This document shows, in pieces, positions 33,311 through 41,426 of a stretch of 45,810 nucleotides of DNA; positions within the stretch are counted from its first letter, which is position 1, and the number at the start of each line of letters is the position of its first letter. The stretch comes from Halomonas jincaotanensis (GTDB lineage: Bacteria; Pseudomonadota; Gammaproteobacteria; Pseudomonadales; Halomonadaceae): positions 1 through 45,810 of the forward strand of contig NZ_JAHCLU010000027.1 of NCBI RefSeq assembly GCF_018448785.1, read 5' to 3'. The translations under genes were made by a program, and so were the position numbers. The notes under the pieces are model-generated. The model saw only the letters and a list, made by a program, of their open reading frames with translations. It searched no databases and was not told the DNA's origin.

Positions 33311-33513
33311 GACGATACCGTACAGGCGGACTAGCTCACTTTGATCCTACAGGTGCCACATGATTCTCGGCACAGATTTTGGATGTCGTGGTCGGTTGTC
33401 TGCAAAGTTTGATCTGCATGTCCCTGCTCCCGAATGCACTGCTCTGTAAGCTCTCTTGCTGCCAGCAGAGGATAACTTCTATAGCTCATCTGATCATCAG
33501 GGACCCTACACCC
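33311..33513. other. Decayed stretch with no recognisable gene
   Basis: Only a 52-codon minus-strand frame (33331-33489, MSYRSYPLLAARELTEQ at its start) is open, with no recognised relatives and no clear ribosome binding site. Base composition is lower in GC than the flanks. It probably belongs to the same mobile-element debris. Confidence 0.4.
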
Positions 33514-34002
33514 TCACCCGTCCCGCCCTGTCAGGTGGTCGCCGCGCACCAGGAACCGGCCCTCGATGCGCAGGGCAAGCGGATCGCCCGAGATCGTCGG
33601 TGCGCCGTCCGGCACGGGACGCTGGGCGTGGATGTGCAGGTGTGGCTCGGTCGAGGCACCGGAATTGCCGACCTCGCCCAACCAGCCGCCGACGCCCAAC
33701 AACACGAGCGAGAGGGCAAGACCCGACCACCCCCAAAGCCCCGCAGGCAGCAGCGGCAGGCCGCTGACATTCTTGCGAAGTGGCCAGGCCACTACCGCGG
33801 CCAGCCAGAAACCAGCATAGACCCACGGCAACCACCAGACCGGCAGCGCCCATTGCGCCACGCGCGCCAGCGCAAAGAGGAACGCCCCGGTGCCAGCAGC
33901 CTGCAGAGCGAACCCTGAAACGCTACCCGCCGGCGCCAGCGCAAGCCAGAGCAGCAGCGCCAGTGGCAGCGCGACCTGCGTGATAAGGACGAGCGCGATC
34001 AT
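33514..34002 (-). pseudogene. M23 peptidase with internal deletion (membrane part joined to last motif)
   Basis: The 162-residue frame starts with four hydrophobic helices (residues about 1-105; LVLITQVALPLALLLWLAL, WWLPWVYAGFWLAAVVAW). It then passes abruptly from LVLLGVGGWL to GEVGNSGASTEPHLHIHAQRP, the end of the M23 (LytM) catalytic domain, with HLHIH being the last zinc-binding motif. The earlier part of M23 (first His and Asp ligands, about 120 residues) is missing. The in-frame join implies a clean deletion. The start overlaps the previous gene's stop (33999-34002). It is probably inactive as a peptidase, although a membrane protein may still be made. Confidence 0.75.
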
Positions 34003-34838
34003 TGCTCTACCCGCGGAAACCGAATCTCGGTGACGTCGGCGATGAAGAAGGGAAAATAGTTATCGGTTCCGAACATGTTGCCGGCCTCCACGCGGAACGG
34101 CAGACGATAGCCCGCCACCTCCCTGAAGTCCGGCATGATTGCCCCGAAGGGCTGCAGACGGTGGACCTTCTCGGGGTTGGCATCACTCCAGCGCTGAAAG
34201 GTAACCTCGACCGGCCGGCCCTCGGCGTCGACGGTCACATCGACTGCCTGTTCCAGGTCTTCATGTCGGACCGTGACCCGCGTGCTATCCGCTTCCAACC
34301 CCTCCCACGACACCGCCGGACCGGGCAGCAGGGCGGCGGGGGACCAGATCACGGCCTCGGCCACATAGCGCCCAAAGGCTGAGCGTCTGTGGTCTGGATT
34401 GCCGCCAAGCCGTGCGACCGGGATCAGCCAGAAGATCCGGAATCGCGTCCAGCCAGCCGAATCCGAGCCCGAGACGGGCATCCCTCCGCGCGTGCGCATT
34501 GCCCAGACAAAACCTTCCGGGGCGGCAAGGATTTGGCGGGCCTCCATCGGCCGATAGGCCGGGTCGTTCCTGGTGCCGAGGCTGAAATGGCCGTCCATAT
34601 CGATCTCGGCCACCGGCAGGAGCGGTGTTCCAGGTTGGATGGTGAAGGAGAAGTAGCGCCGCACCGGCTCTGGCAGTTCTGCGATCACCTCCGGCGTGAA
34701 ACGCTCTGGCGTGACCGGCTTTAGGGCTGCCAGCCTGTTCCATTCAGCGCGATCGGCTCGCTGGTCCCACACAAGGAGGGCACTCAGAGTCAGGATGCCG
34801 AACAGGGACAGCAGGCCCAGGGCGATGATGAACTTCAT
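33999..34838 (-). CDS. DUF6544-type membrane-anchored protein, unknown function
   Basis: This is a 279-residue protein. The open frame extends further upstream, but the ATG at 34838 gives a proper N-terminus, MKFIIALGLLSLFGILTLSALLVW, a signal anchor. The remainder is soluble and beta-rich, with the family pattern ELPEPVRRYFSFTIQPGTPLLP, MDGHFSLGT, FVWAMRTRGGMPVSGSDS, and FGRYVAEAVIWSPAALLPGPAVSWEGL. I recognise it as the DUF6544 (formerly DUF6920) type, present in many proteobacteria, often beside membrane or cell-envelope genes. The role is unknown. It is coupled to the deleted M23 gene (ATGA overlap), so the two presumably formed an operon. Confidence 0.75.
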   Translation of the reverse strand: MKFIIALGLLSLFGILTLSALLVWDQRADRAEWNRLAALKPVTPERFTPEVIAELPEPVRRYFSFTIQPGTPLLPVAEIDMDGHFSLGTRNDPAYRPMEARQILAAPEGFVWAMRTRGGMPVSGSDSAGWTRFRIFWLIPVARLGGNPDHRRSAFGRYVAEAVIWSPAALLPGPAVSWEGLEADSTRVTVRHEDLEQAVDVTVDAEGRPVEVTFQRWSDANPEKVHRLQPFGAIMPDFREVAGYRLPFRVEAGNMFGTDNYFPFFIADVTEIRFPRVEQ

Positions 34839-35035
34839 AGTCTCGATAGCTCGAAAACAGAGTCTTTGCCTAGAGCATTGAAATGGATTCTGCCGCCCGA
34901 CGCGTTGACCTGAATCAAAAGCCGGCACAGCGTAGGGGTGTTGATGCCCGCAAAGCAGACATTGGCACACATGACACAGCAAGGGCTCGCCGGGGCGCTG
35001 AACGCTCTCGAGCGTGCCTGACACGAGGAGATCCC

Positions 35036-36211
35036 ATGGAACATAACTGGCGCTGGTACGGCCCCCATGACCCCATCCGCCTGGACGAGATTCGTCAGAC
35101 GGGTGCCACCGGTATCGTGACGGCGTTGCACGAGATCGCCAATGACGAGGTCTGGCCGATCGCAGCGATCAATGAGCGCAAGGCGCTGATCGAGGCCGCC
35201 GGCCTGAATTGGTCGGTGGTGGAGAGCGTGCCGGTTCCTGAGGCGATCAAGCGGGGGCTGCCCGAACGCGATGGCCTCATCGCCACCTACTGCCAGACCC
35301 TGCGCCACCTGGCGGCCTCCGGCATCGACACCGTCTGCTACAACTTCATGCCGGTACTCGACTGGACGCGCACCGATCTTTCCTGGCGCCTGCCGGACGG
35401 CGGCCGGGCGCTACGTTTCGACCAGGTGGCCTTCGCCGCCTTCGACCTCTACCTGCTCGCCCGACCGGGTGCCGATACCGAATACACCGATGCCGAGAAG
35501 GCCGCGGCCAACACGTATCTCGAGACCCTGGACACGACCGGCCGCGATACGCTGATCAACACCTTGATCGCCGGCCTGCCGGGCGCCGAGGAGCACTATA
35601 CGCTCGAGCAGTTCCGCCGCGTGCTGGCCGCTTACGCCGACATCGATCCCGCGCGCCTGCGCGAGCACCTGGGGTACTTCCTTGAGGCGGTGATCCCGGT
35701 GGCCGAGGAGGTCGGCATCCGCATGGCGATCCATCCCGACGACCCGCCCCGGCCAATGCTGGGGCTGCCGCGAGTAGTCTCCACCCCGGACGATGTCCAG
35801 TGGCTGCTCGACGCCGTGCCCAGCCCGGCCAATGGCCTGACCCTGTGCACCGGCTCCTACGGGGTCCGCGCCGATATCGACCTGGCCGCGATGGCGCGGC
35901 GCTTCGGGCCGAACATCTATTTCGCCCACCTGCGCGCTACTCTACGTGATTCGCCGGATCCGCGCTCCTTTCACGAGGCAGCGCATCTCGACGGCGATGT
36001 GGACATGGTCGCGGTGATCGCGGCGCTGGTGGCCGAAGAGCGGCGCCGCGAGCGGGAAGGTGGCCCGCGCCTACCGCTGCGCCCCGATCATGGCCACCAC
36101 ATCCTCGACGACCAGCATCGCAACACCGCGCCGGGCTATCCGCTTTACGGACGCCTCAAGGGGTTGGCGGAGCTGCGTGGGGTGGAGCACGCCGTACGGC
36201 AGCTGACCTGA
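35036..36211 (+). CDS. uxuA: Mannonate dehydratase
   Basis: This is a 391-residue protein, close to the length of E. coli UxuA (394). It catalyses D-mannonate to 2-keto-3-deoxygluconate (KDG). The ATG at 35036 follows GAGGAG; the in-frame extension upstream has no family features. Typical blocks are [33 protein letters not shown] at the start, [52 protein letters not shown] and the C-terminal RPDHGHHIL. The His and Cys/Asp residues in these segments are the metal ligands known in the family. The KDG made here is the substrate of the kdgK product. The gene is convergent to the DctPQM operon, whose transporter probably supplies the sugar acid. Confidence 0.96.
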   Translation: MEHNWRWYGPHDPIRLDEIRQTGATGIVTALHEIANDEVWPIAAINERKALIEAAGLNWSVVESVPVPEAIKRGLPERDGLIATYCQTLRHLAASGIDTVCYNFMPVLDWTRTDLSWRLPDGGRALRFDQVAFAAFDLYLLARPGADTEYTDAEKAAANTYLETLDTTGRDTLINTLIAGLPGAEEHYTLEQFRRVLAAYADIDPARLREHLGYFLEAVIPVAEEVGIRMAIHPDDPPRPMLGLPRVVSTPDDVQWLLDAVPSPANGLTLCTGSYGVRADIDLAAMARRFGPNIYFAHLRATLRDSPDPRSFHEAAHLDGDVDMVAVIAALVAEERRREREGGPRLPLRPDHGHHILDDQHRNTAPGYPLYGRLKGLAELRGVEHAVRQLT

Positions 36212-36308
36212 TCTACACGTAGAGCGGGTTCGGTTTCCATACGCTGAGTGTGTAGGCGCTGAACAGGTTGCCCTCAAATGATGGGTGACGTCGAAGCTCC
36301 CAGTGGGT

Positions 36309-37616
36309 TTAGATGAAATCCGGCACCAGCAGACGCGGAATTGCAAGGACCAGTTCGGGGTAGACGATCAACAACAGGATCACCCCGAGCATGATGACCA
36401 GGTAGAGCATGGTGGTGCCCAATGCCTTGAGCAGCGGGATGCCACCGATCTTGGCCGAGATCATCAAGCACAGGCCATAAGGCGGGGTAATCAACCCCAG
36501 GCCGAGCGCCATCACGCCGATCACGCCGAACTGCACCGGATGGATGCCGGCCTGCATGGCCAAGGGTTGGAAGATCGGCGCCATGATTGCCATGGCGGGC
36601 AGCGAATCCATGAAGGTACCGATCACCAGCATCACGGCGGTCATGATCAGTAGTAGCACGACGGGATCGGAAATGTTCACCCCGGCCATCAGCTTGGGGG
36701 GGATCTGGTAGAAGCTGATCAGGTAGCCGAAGATCGCCGCGCCCACCAGGCTGAACAGCGACAGCGAGCAGAGCCTCACGGTGGCAGTGGAGGCATCGAG
36801 TACGTCACGGAACTTGAGCTCACGGTAGACGATGAACCCTAGCGCCAGGGCGTAGAGTACCGCGATCATGGCTGCCTCGGTGGGTGTGACGATACCCAGT
36901 GTGATGCCACCGATGATCACCACGGGAATGCCCGCCGCCATCATGCCGTCCTTGCCCGAATGCAGGATCTCGCGTAGCGAAGCGCGCGGCCGGACTGGCA
37001 CCTGATAGCGTCGAACGTAGCCCATGTTCACGGCGATCTGTGCCACGCCGATCATGAGACCCGGAAGAATGCCCCCCAGGAACAGGCCGGCGATCGAGGT
37101 ATTGGTCAGTGCACCCCATACGATCATGTTGATCGAGGGCGGAATGATGATGCCCATCACGGACGAGGCGGCGGTAACCGCTACGGCAAAGTGGGTGGGG
37201 TAACCCTCCCGCTTCATGGCCGGGATCAGCACCGTGCCGACGCCGGCACTATCGGCCGTGGAGGAGCCGGAAACCCCGGCGAACAGCATGCTGACCATGA
37301 CGTTGACGTGGGCCAGGGCGCCCTTGAAGTGGCCGACCAGCAGCATGCACAGGGTGATCAGGCGATCGGTAATCCGCGCGGCATTCATCAGGTTGCCGGC
37401 CAGCAGGAACAGCGGTACTGCCAGCAGGACGAACGAATCCATGCCGTTGTACATGCGCTGGAACATGATCCAGTAGGTCAGTCGTGGATCGAGCACGATG
37501 ATGCCGAAGGCGGTGAGGATCAGCGACATGGCAATCGGCACGCCTGCCACGATCAGCACGCCCAGCAGGCCGAACAGCAACCAGGGCAGCAGGAACATCC
37601 AGTCCGAGGGCATCAT
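36309..37616 (-). CDS. TRAP transporter large permease subunit (DctM)
   Basis: This 435-residue integral membrane protein is the DctM (12-TM) subunit. Characteristic stretches are VAGVPIAMSLILTAFGI at the start, ALAHVNVMVSMLFAGVSGSSTADSAGVGTVLIP, VMGIIIPPSINMIVWG and MALGLGLITPPYGLCLMISAKI. Its start overlaps the DctQ stop (ATGA). In this neighbourhood, with uxuA and kdgK, the cargo is probably a hexuronate or aldonate such as glucuronate or mannonate; that is inference. No terminator was found in the 97-bp gap to uxuA, only a small palindrome at 36212-36223. Confidence 0.93.
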   Translation of the reverse strand: MMPSDWMFLLPWLLFGLLGVLIVAGVPIAMSLILTAFGIIVLDPRLTYWIMFQRMYNGMDSFVLLAVPLFLLAGNLMNAARITDRLITLCMLLVGHFKGALAHVNVMVSMLFAGVSGSSTADSAGVGTVLIPAMKREGYPTHFAVAVTAASSVMGIIIPPSINMIVWGALTNTSIAGLFLGGILPGLMIGVAQIAVNMGYVRRYQVPVRPRASLREILHSGKDGMMAAGIPVVIIGGITLGIVTPTEAAMIAVLYALALGFIVYRELKFRDVLDASTATVRLCSLSLFSLVGAAIFGYLISFYQIPPKLMAGVNISDPVVLLLIMTAVMLVIGTFMDSLPAMAIMAPIFQPLAMQAGIHPVQFGVIGVMALGLGLITPPYGLCLMISAKIGGIPLLKALGTTMLYLVIMLGVILLLIVYPELVLAIPRLLVPDFI

Positions 37617-38227
37617 GGGCGGGGTCCTTGGTCCTGGTGGGTGACGTCGGCACTTGGATAGCGGCTATCGAGTAGGGTCGTCTCGTGATCGGTGTCGAGG
37701 GTCTCGATTTCATGAGGGGTGTTGAGGGCGGCCTCCATGGCGTCCATACCGTGCAGGGCGGCATGCAGCAGGCGCTGGAGGCTGAACAGCACGATGAACA
37801 CGCCACTGACCATAAAGGCCGAGTAGATATAGACCATCGACATGCCCGACGCAGTGGCATGGCGGCGCAAGCCGGAGAGTCCGAACTCCTTGCCGTGGTA
37901 GACGAAGATGATCCCCAGTGCCAGACACGCCAGGTCGCGAATGACGCGGGTAGTGAGATCGGCACGGGTGCCCCGCGGGAACGCTTCAAGCACGAAGTGA
38001 TCGGCATGCAGTACGCCGACCGCGGCGCCCAGCATCACCATCCACTGGAAGGCGAAGCGGCTGAATTCTTCCGTCCAGTAAAGCCGCGGCATGAACGGCA
38101 GGTTGCGGCTCATGACCTGATAGATAATGAATAGCGTGAAGCCGAACACCAGCGCCAGCAGCACGACATGCAGCACGCGTTCGAGGCCGCGGTTGAACCA
38201 TGCCAGGGCATCGAGCAAACGGGACAT
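37613..38227 (-). CDS. TRAP transporter small permease subunit (DctQ)
   Basis: This is a 204-residue protein. The ATG at 38227 has AGGAAACC upstream and gives MSRLLDALAWFNRGLERVLHVVLL; the longer open frame upstream to 38290 has no coding signature. Four membrane segments are seen, with the conserved block YWTEEFSRFAFQWMVMLGAAVG that marks DctQ. A soluble C-terminal tail of about 45 residues (HEIETLDTDHETTLLDSRYPSAD) is longer than usual. It overlaps DctM by four bases and lies downstream of dctP after a hairpin. Confidence 0.9.
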   Translation of the reverse strand: MSRLLDALAWFNRGLERVLHVVLLALVFGFTLFIIYQVMSRNLPFMPRLYWTEEFSRFAFQWMVMLGAAVGVLHADHFVLEAFPRGTRADLTTRVIRDLACLALGIIFVYHGKEFGLSGLRRHATASGMSMVYIYSAFMVSGVFIVLFSLQRLLHAALHGMDAMEAALNTPHEIETLDTDHETTLLDSRYPSADVTHQDQGPRP

Positions 38228-38257
38228 GGCAGGTTTCCTGTAAGAGGCGGGGAGCAG

Positions 38258-38280
38258 GGCGCCCGGCATGGCCGGGCGCC
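38258..38280. other. GC-rich hairpin between dctP and dctQ
   Basis: GGCGCCCGGC (38258-38267) pairs with GCCGGGCGCC (38271-38280) around ATG. It lies in the 59-bp gap after the binding-protein gene. Hairpins at this position are commonly used to protect the upstream mRNA so the binding protein is made in excess over the permeases. There is no T-run. It resembles the palindrome at 27167-27189. Confidence 0.7.
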
Positions 38281-38286
38281 TCACGT

Positions 38287-39303
38287 TCACTCGGCGTTGA
38301 CGATCATCTGGTGCAGGTCGGTGAGGCCCATCTCTTCGATCACGCCCTGCAGCGGCTCGCGGACCTGTTCCTGCATGCGTTCACGGTCGAGTTCATGCAG
38401 CGTGGCGCCTTCCTCGACCAGCAGGTCGAGCGCTTCGGCATCCTGTTTAAGCTGGATGTCTCGAGCATAGCTGGCGGATTCTTCGGCTGCCGCCATGACC
38501 ATCTCCTGCTGCTCCTCGGAGAGACGATCCCAGCTCATTTGCGACATGGTCAGCAGGCGCACGGTGATGTCGTGCTCGGACAGCCCGATATGAGGGGCTA
38601 CCTCATGGAAGCGCATACGATGGATCCACTCGGCTTCGTTGAGCAGACCATCGATGGCCCCTACCTGAAGGCCGGTATAGATCTCGCTCCATTCCATGAC
38701 CGTGGGGTCGGCACCCAAGGCCTCCCACGCGGTGATCAACGGCTTGGTCGGGTTGGTACGCAGTTTCATGCCTTCCAGATCATCGAGACTCTCGAGGGGC
38801 TCGGTGCTGACGATCTGACGCTTGCCGCCTCCGTAGAAGGCCAGGATGCGGACATCGGTCTCCTCGGTGATGCGGTCGGCGATCTCGCGGCCGACGTCAC
38901 CATCGAGCACCGTGCGCCAGTGATCTTCATCGCGATAGAGGAACGGAACCGAGAACACGTTGGCGGTAGATGAGAAGTCGGTGATCAGCCCGGGATTGAT
39001 GATCGAGATATCCAGTGCCCCGGCCATCTGTTGTTCGAACATCTCGGTCTCGTGGCCGAGCACCGAGTTGCCGAGAATCTCGACGCCGATCTCGCCGTCG
39101 CTCTTTTCGTCGAGCAGTTCCTGAAACTTGGTCGCGCCCAAATGATAGGCGGTGTCCTCGGTGCCGCCATGACCGAAGCGCAGGTCTACGGCTTGGGCTG
39201 CGGTGGAGAGGCCCAATGTGGCGCTGAGTAACGCGCTGGCGACCAGGCCCTTGTGCAGGCGACGGGAATCGCCATGCATTGGATCGATCCATTGATGAGT
39301 CAT
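38287..39303 (-). CDS. TRAP transporter solute-binding protein (DctP family)
   Basis: This is a 338-residue protein with AGAGGTGATAT before the ATG. A long signal peptide ends near residue 38 (LSTAAQA-VD). The mature part begins DLRFGHGGTEDTAYHLGATKFQELL, the family opening. It contains the core LRTNPTKPLITAWEALGADPTVMEWSEIYTGLQVGAIDGLLNEAEWI, in which the Arg contacts the substrate carboxylate in DctP-type proteins. With DctQ and DctM it makes a complete TRAP importer. Context (uxuA, kdgK) suggests a uronic or aldonic acid as ligand. It lies directly downstream of the LacI/dehydrogenase wreck, so its own promoter or kdgK readthrough must drive it. Confidence 0.92.
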   Translation of the reverse strand: MTHQWIDPMHGDSRRLHKGLVASALLSATLGLSTAAQAVDLRFGHGGTEDTAYHLGATKFQELLDEKSDGEIGVEILGNSVLGHETEMFEQQMAGALDISIINPGLITDFSSTANVFSVPFLYRDEDHWRTVLDGDVGREIADRITEETDVRILAFYGGGKRQIVSTEPLESLDDLEGMKLRTNPTKPLITAWEALGADPTVMEWSEIYTGLQVGAIDGLLNEAEWIHRMRFHEVAPHIGLSEHDITVRLLTMSQMSWDRLSEEQQEMVMAAAEESASYARDIQLKQDAEALDLLVEEGATLHELDRERMQEQVREPLQGVIEEMGLTDLHQMIVNAE

Positions 39304-39377
39304 ATATCACCTCTTGTTATGCTGCGCCCCTGACTTCGGTGGCGTCGTGTGGCTGGCGGTTGGCGGCAGATGCCGCA

Positions 39378-39560
39378 TTACGATGCGGGTAGCAGAACCT
39401 CGTCGCGGCGCACGGGGGCACCACAAGATTCACGTACCCGGAGTTGGGGCGAGAGAACGACTTGTTCCCGCGCCCCATTGGGGTTCTTGATGCGGCGCAG
39501 CGCAAGGCGGGCCGCTTCCTGGCCGACGGCATGCGGATGCGTGCCGATGCTTGTTGAAGT
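39378..39560 (-). pseudogene. C-terminal fragment of a LacI-family regulator
   Basis: About 61 codons read (from the N-side) TSTSIGTHPHAVGQEAARLALRRIKNP, then QLRVRESCGAP and a stop at 39378. This is the last 60 residues of a LacI-type repressor, where PxLRVRESC is the usual end. The DNA-binding part and most of the sugar-binding domain are missing. It is joined directly, in another frame, to the dehydrogenase fragment on its 5' side. The expected function of the intact gene, control of the hexuronate genes, is inferred from position. Confidence 0.8.
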
Positions 39561-39755
39561 GTAAAGCGTCGTTAAGCATCTCGGGTGCGATCTTCAGGCT
39601 AGCACCGACCAAGCCGTGAGTCTCGGCGAGGGCCTTGCAAAAGCGGGGTCGTCACCGCTCTCTAAAGCCTCGAAATAGTTGACATGGAACGCCACGGCCA
39701 GCTGGTCGAGTTGAGCCTGATTAAGACGGTGAAAGGCGACGATACGTTTCTTCAT
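39561..39755 (-). pseudogene. N-terminal fragment of a D-2-hydroxyacid dehydrogenase (GhrB/TkrA-like)
   Basis: An ATG at 39755 with GGAG upstream gives MKKRIVAFHRLNQAQLDQLA, then FHVNYFEALES. The frame breaks at about 39635 (a missing base in a GCTTTTGCAAAGG-type run), and the homologous sequence continues in the next frame as ALAETHGLVGASLKIAPEML. That resembles the start of 2-ketogluconate/glyoxylate reductases. It stops at about 39560, where the LacI fragment begins. The product would have reduced a 2-keto sugar acid. It sits 44 bases after kdgK and so was part of the same operon. Confidence 0.75.
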
Positions 39756-39799
39756 TTCAAGGCTCCGGTCTGGTCTTGTCAGGGCTCCACCCGTTGGGC

Positions 39800-40786
39800 T
39801 TAGCTCATGGGTGGTAGGTTGTCTTCGAGTTCTGCCAGGCGCTGGCGGCTCGGCAAACCCTCCATATCGCCCAACACCTGGACAGCTTCGGCGCCGATCA
39901 GGTTGCCGCGACGCACGGCCTCGCGGGGTGACCGGCCATCGAGCAATGCGCTGATCACGCCCACCGCGAAACCATCCCCGGCGCCGACGGTATCTATCAC
40001 TGTGTCGATCTTGAAACCGGGCACACTGAATGATTCATCGTGTCCGTCGAGAACCCCTCGATAGTAGCTGCCCTCGGGGCCGAGCTTGATGACAACGGCC
40101 TTGGCGCCACGCTCGAGATAGAAGCCCGCGATATCGTGGGGTGACGCCAGACCAGTAAGCAGTCGGCCTTCGGCCAGGCCCGGCAGGACCCAGTCGGCCT
40201 TGGCGGCCATGGCGTTTAGTGTCTCGCGCATCTCGTCCTCGGTGGGCCACAGGCTGGGACGCAGGTTGGGATCGAAGGAAATGCTGGCGCCGTGCTGGCG
40301 CGCCTGGTCCAGCATGTGCCAGGAAAGCTCACGGCAACTGGCCGAAACGGCGGGGGGGATGCCGGTGGCGTGCAGGTGACGAGCGGCCGAGAAGTCCACG
40401 GACTCGGCATCGACCGGCGACAGGTAGCTGGCGGCACTTCCCCGTCGGAAGTACTCCACGCGAGGGTCGGCACCGCCGGCCGCGCGCTCCTTGAACACCA
40501 GCCCGGTTGAGTGTTCGGGATCATGGGCCAGGTGTCGGCAGTCCACGCCCTCCACCTCCAGGGTGCGCTGAATGTAGTCACCGAAGCTGTCGCCCCCCAC
40601 GCGGCTCAACCAGCCGACATGGAAGCCGAGCCGGGCCAGGCCAATGGCGACATTGGTATCGGCGCCGGCAATGCCGCGTTGGAAGTGCTCGATATCGGGC
40701 ATGGCCCCTGGCGCATCGGCCACGAACAAGGTCATGGCCTCTCCGAAGGTGAGAAGCTGGGGGGCGGATGAAGGCTTGGCGGACAT
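39800..40786 (-). CDS. kdgK: 2-dehydro-3-deoxygluconokinase (KDG kinase)
   Basis: This 328-residue enzyme belongs to the PfkB/ribokinase family. It starts LLTFGEAMTLFVADAPGAM and has the first signature GIAGADTNVAIGLARLGFHVGWLSRVGGDSFG (residues about 38-68). The second signature is DTVGAGDGFAVG (265-276), with catalytic base D271 in GAGD. It phosphorylates KDG to KDPG using ATP, the step after UxuA, feeding the Entner-Doudoroff aldolase. GAGGTCCCC precedes the start. It is the first gene of the minus-strand unit containing the broken dehydrogenase, the LacI fragment and dctPQM. Other PfkB sugar kinases are possible, but context with uxuA supports KdgK. Confidence 0.9.
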   Translation of the reverse strand: MSAKPSSAPQLLTFGEAMTLFVADAPGAMPDIEHFQRGIAGADTNVAIGLARLGFHVGWLSRVGGDSFGDYIQRTLEVEGVDCRHLAHDPEHSTGLVFKERAAGGADPRVEYFRRGSAASYLSPVDAESVDFSAARHLHATGIPPAVSASCRELSWHMLDQARQHGASISFDPNLRPSLWPTEDEMRETLNAMAAKADWVLPGLAEGRLLTGLASPHDIAGFYLERGAKAVVIKLGPEGSYYRGVLDGHDESFSVPGFKIDTVIDTVGAGDGFAVGVISALLDGRSPREAVRRGNLIGAEAVQVLGDMEGLPSRQRLAELEDNLPPMS

Positions 40787-41426
40787 GGGGACCTCGCAGT
40801 CTCTGGAAGCGTTGCTGGCGTGTCATTGCTTGACGTTGGCGTCGCAGCCACCCGGGTTCACCGTCGTCATGGAGTACCACCGCCGGTCGTGGGGGGTAAC
40901 CTGTCTAGTCTACCCGCTGCTATAGTGCCTGTAGAGCCGATCAGCGCCCGCCACACGCTCAACGGCAACCGGCTGGTCGTCGCCATGGTCTGGAAACTTC
41001 ACACGATGTTCGGCATTCTCGCCGAGAGCCTGATCAAGCAGGCTCACCATGCCTGATAATCGCCTGCGTATCGAACTGCTCGACACCGATCCCTTAGTCT
41101 GGCGCCGCGTTCACTACGGCGAGCCGGACGACTAGCAGGCGACGCAATTCTCCGCCGGAAATAGCCGGGGCAGTGGGTAACGCGATTTCAACGGTCCAGG
41201 GGTCGAGAGAAAGAGTCCCGGAAACGCGCATTGCCGGCGGGGAGGTCGGCGTTTTACAAGGAGATGGGCATGCTTCTCGCATGTCAACCAGGTCATCGCC
41301 GACCTAGAACCGGTTGGCGTACCCCGGGTCGGAACGCCTAACCTATATTATTGACTTTCGACTAGAGCGACGACATCCGAGCCGGCTCATTGACGCTGTG
41401 TGTCGGGTAGTGAGGAGAGATTGACC
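40787..41426. other. 640-bp gap with gene remnants, upstream of putA
   Basis: No intact gene is seen. A 28-codon frame at 41049-41135 (MPDNRLRIELLDTDPLVWRRV then stop) looks like the beginning of a plasmid pRiA4b ORF-3-type protein cut short. The frame before it ends ILAESLIKQAHHA (stop at 41056) and may be the tail of another lost gene. A strong GGAG (AAGGAGATGGGC) at about 41258 precedes only a short reading frame. The part next to putA (41340-41426) is AT-richer and probably contains its promoter, with a possible TTGACT at 41351; no matching -10 was clear. Confidence 0.5.

Noticed and set aside
33331..33489. 52-codon minus-strand frame
   Set aside because: No ribosome binding site or relatives; lies in decayed mobile-element DNA.
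34883..35035. In-frame extension upstream of uxuA
   Set aside because: Open by chance in GC-rich DNA; family start and GAGGAG both fit 35036.
36212..36223. Small palindrome TCTAC-AC-GTAGA after uxuA as terminator
   Set aside because: Stem is only 5 bp and there is no T-run.
41400..41426. GTG start for putA
   Set aside because: The AGGAGAG lies between the GTG and the ATG at 41427, so it serves the ATG.
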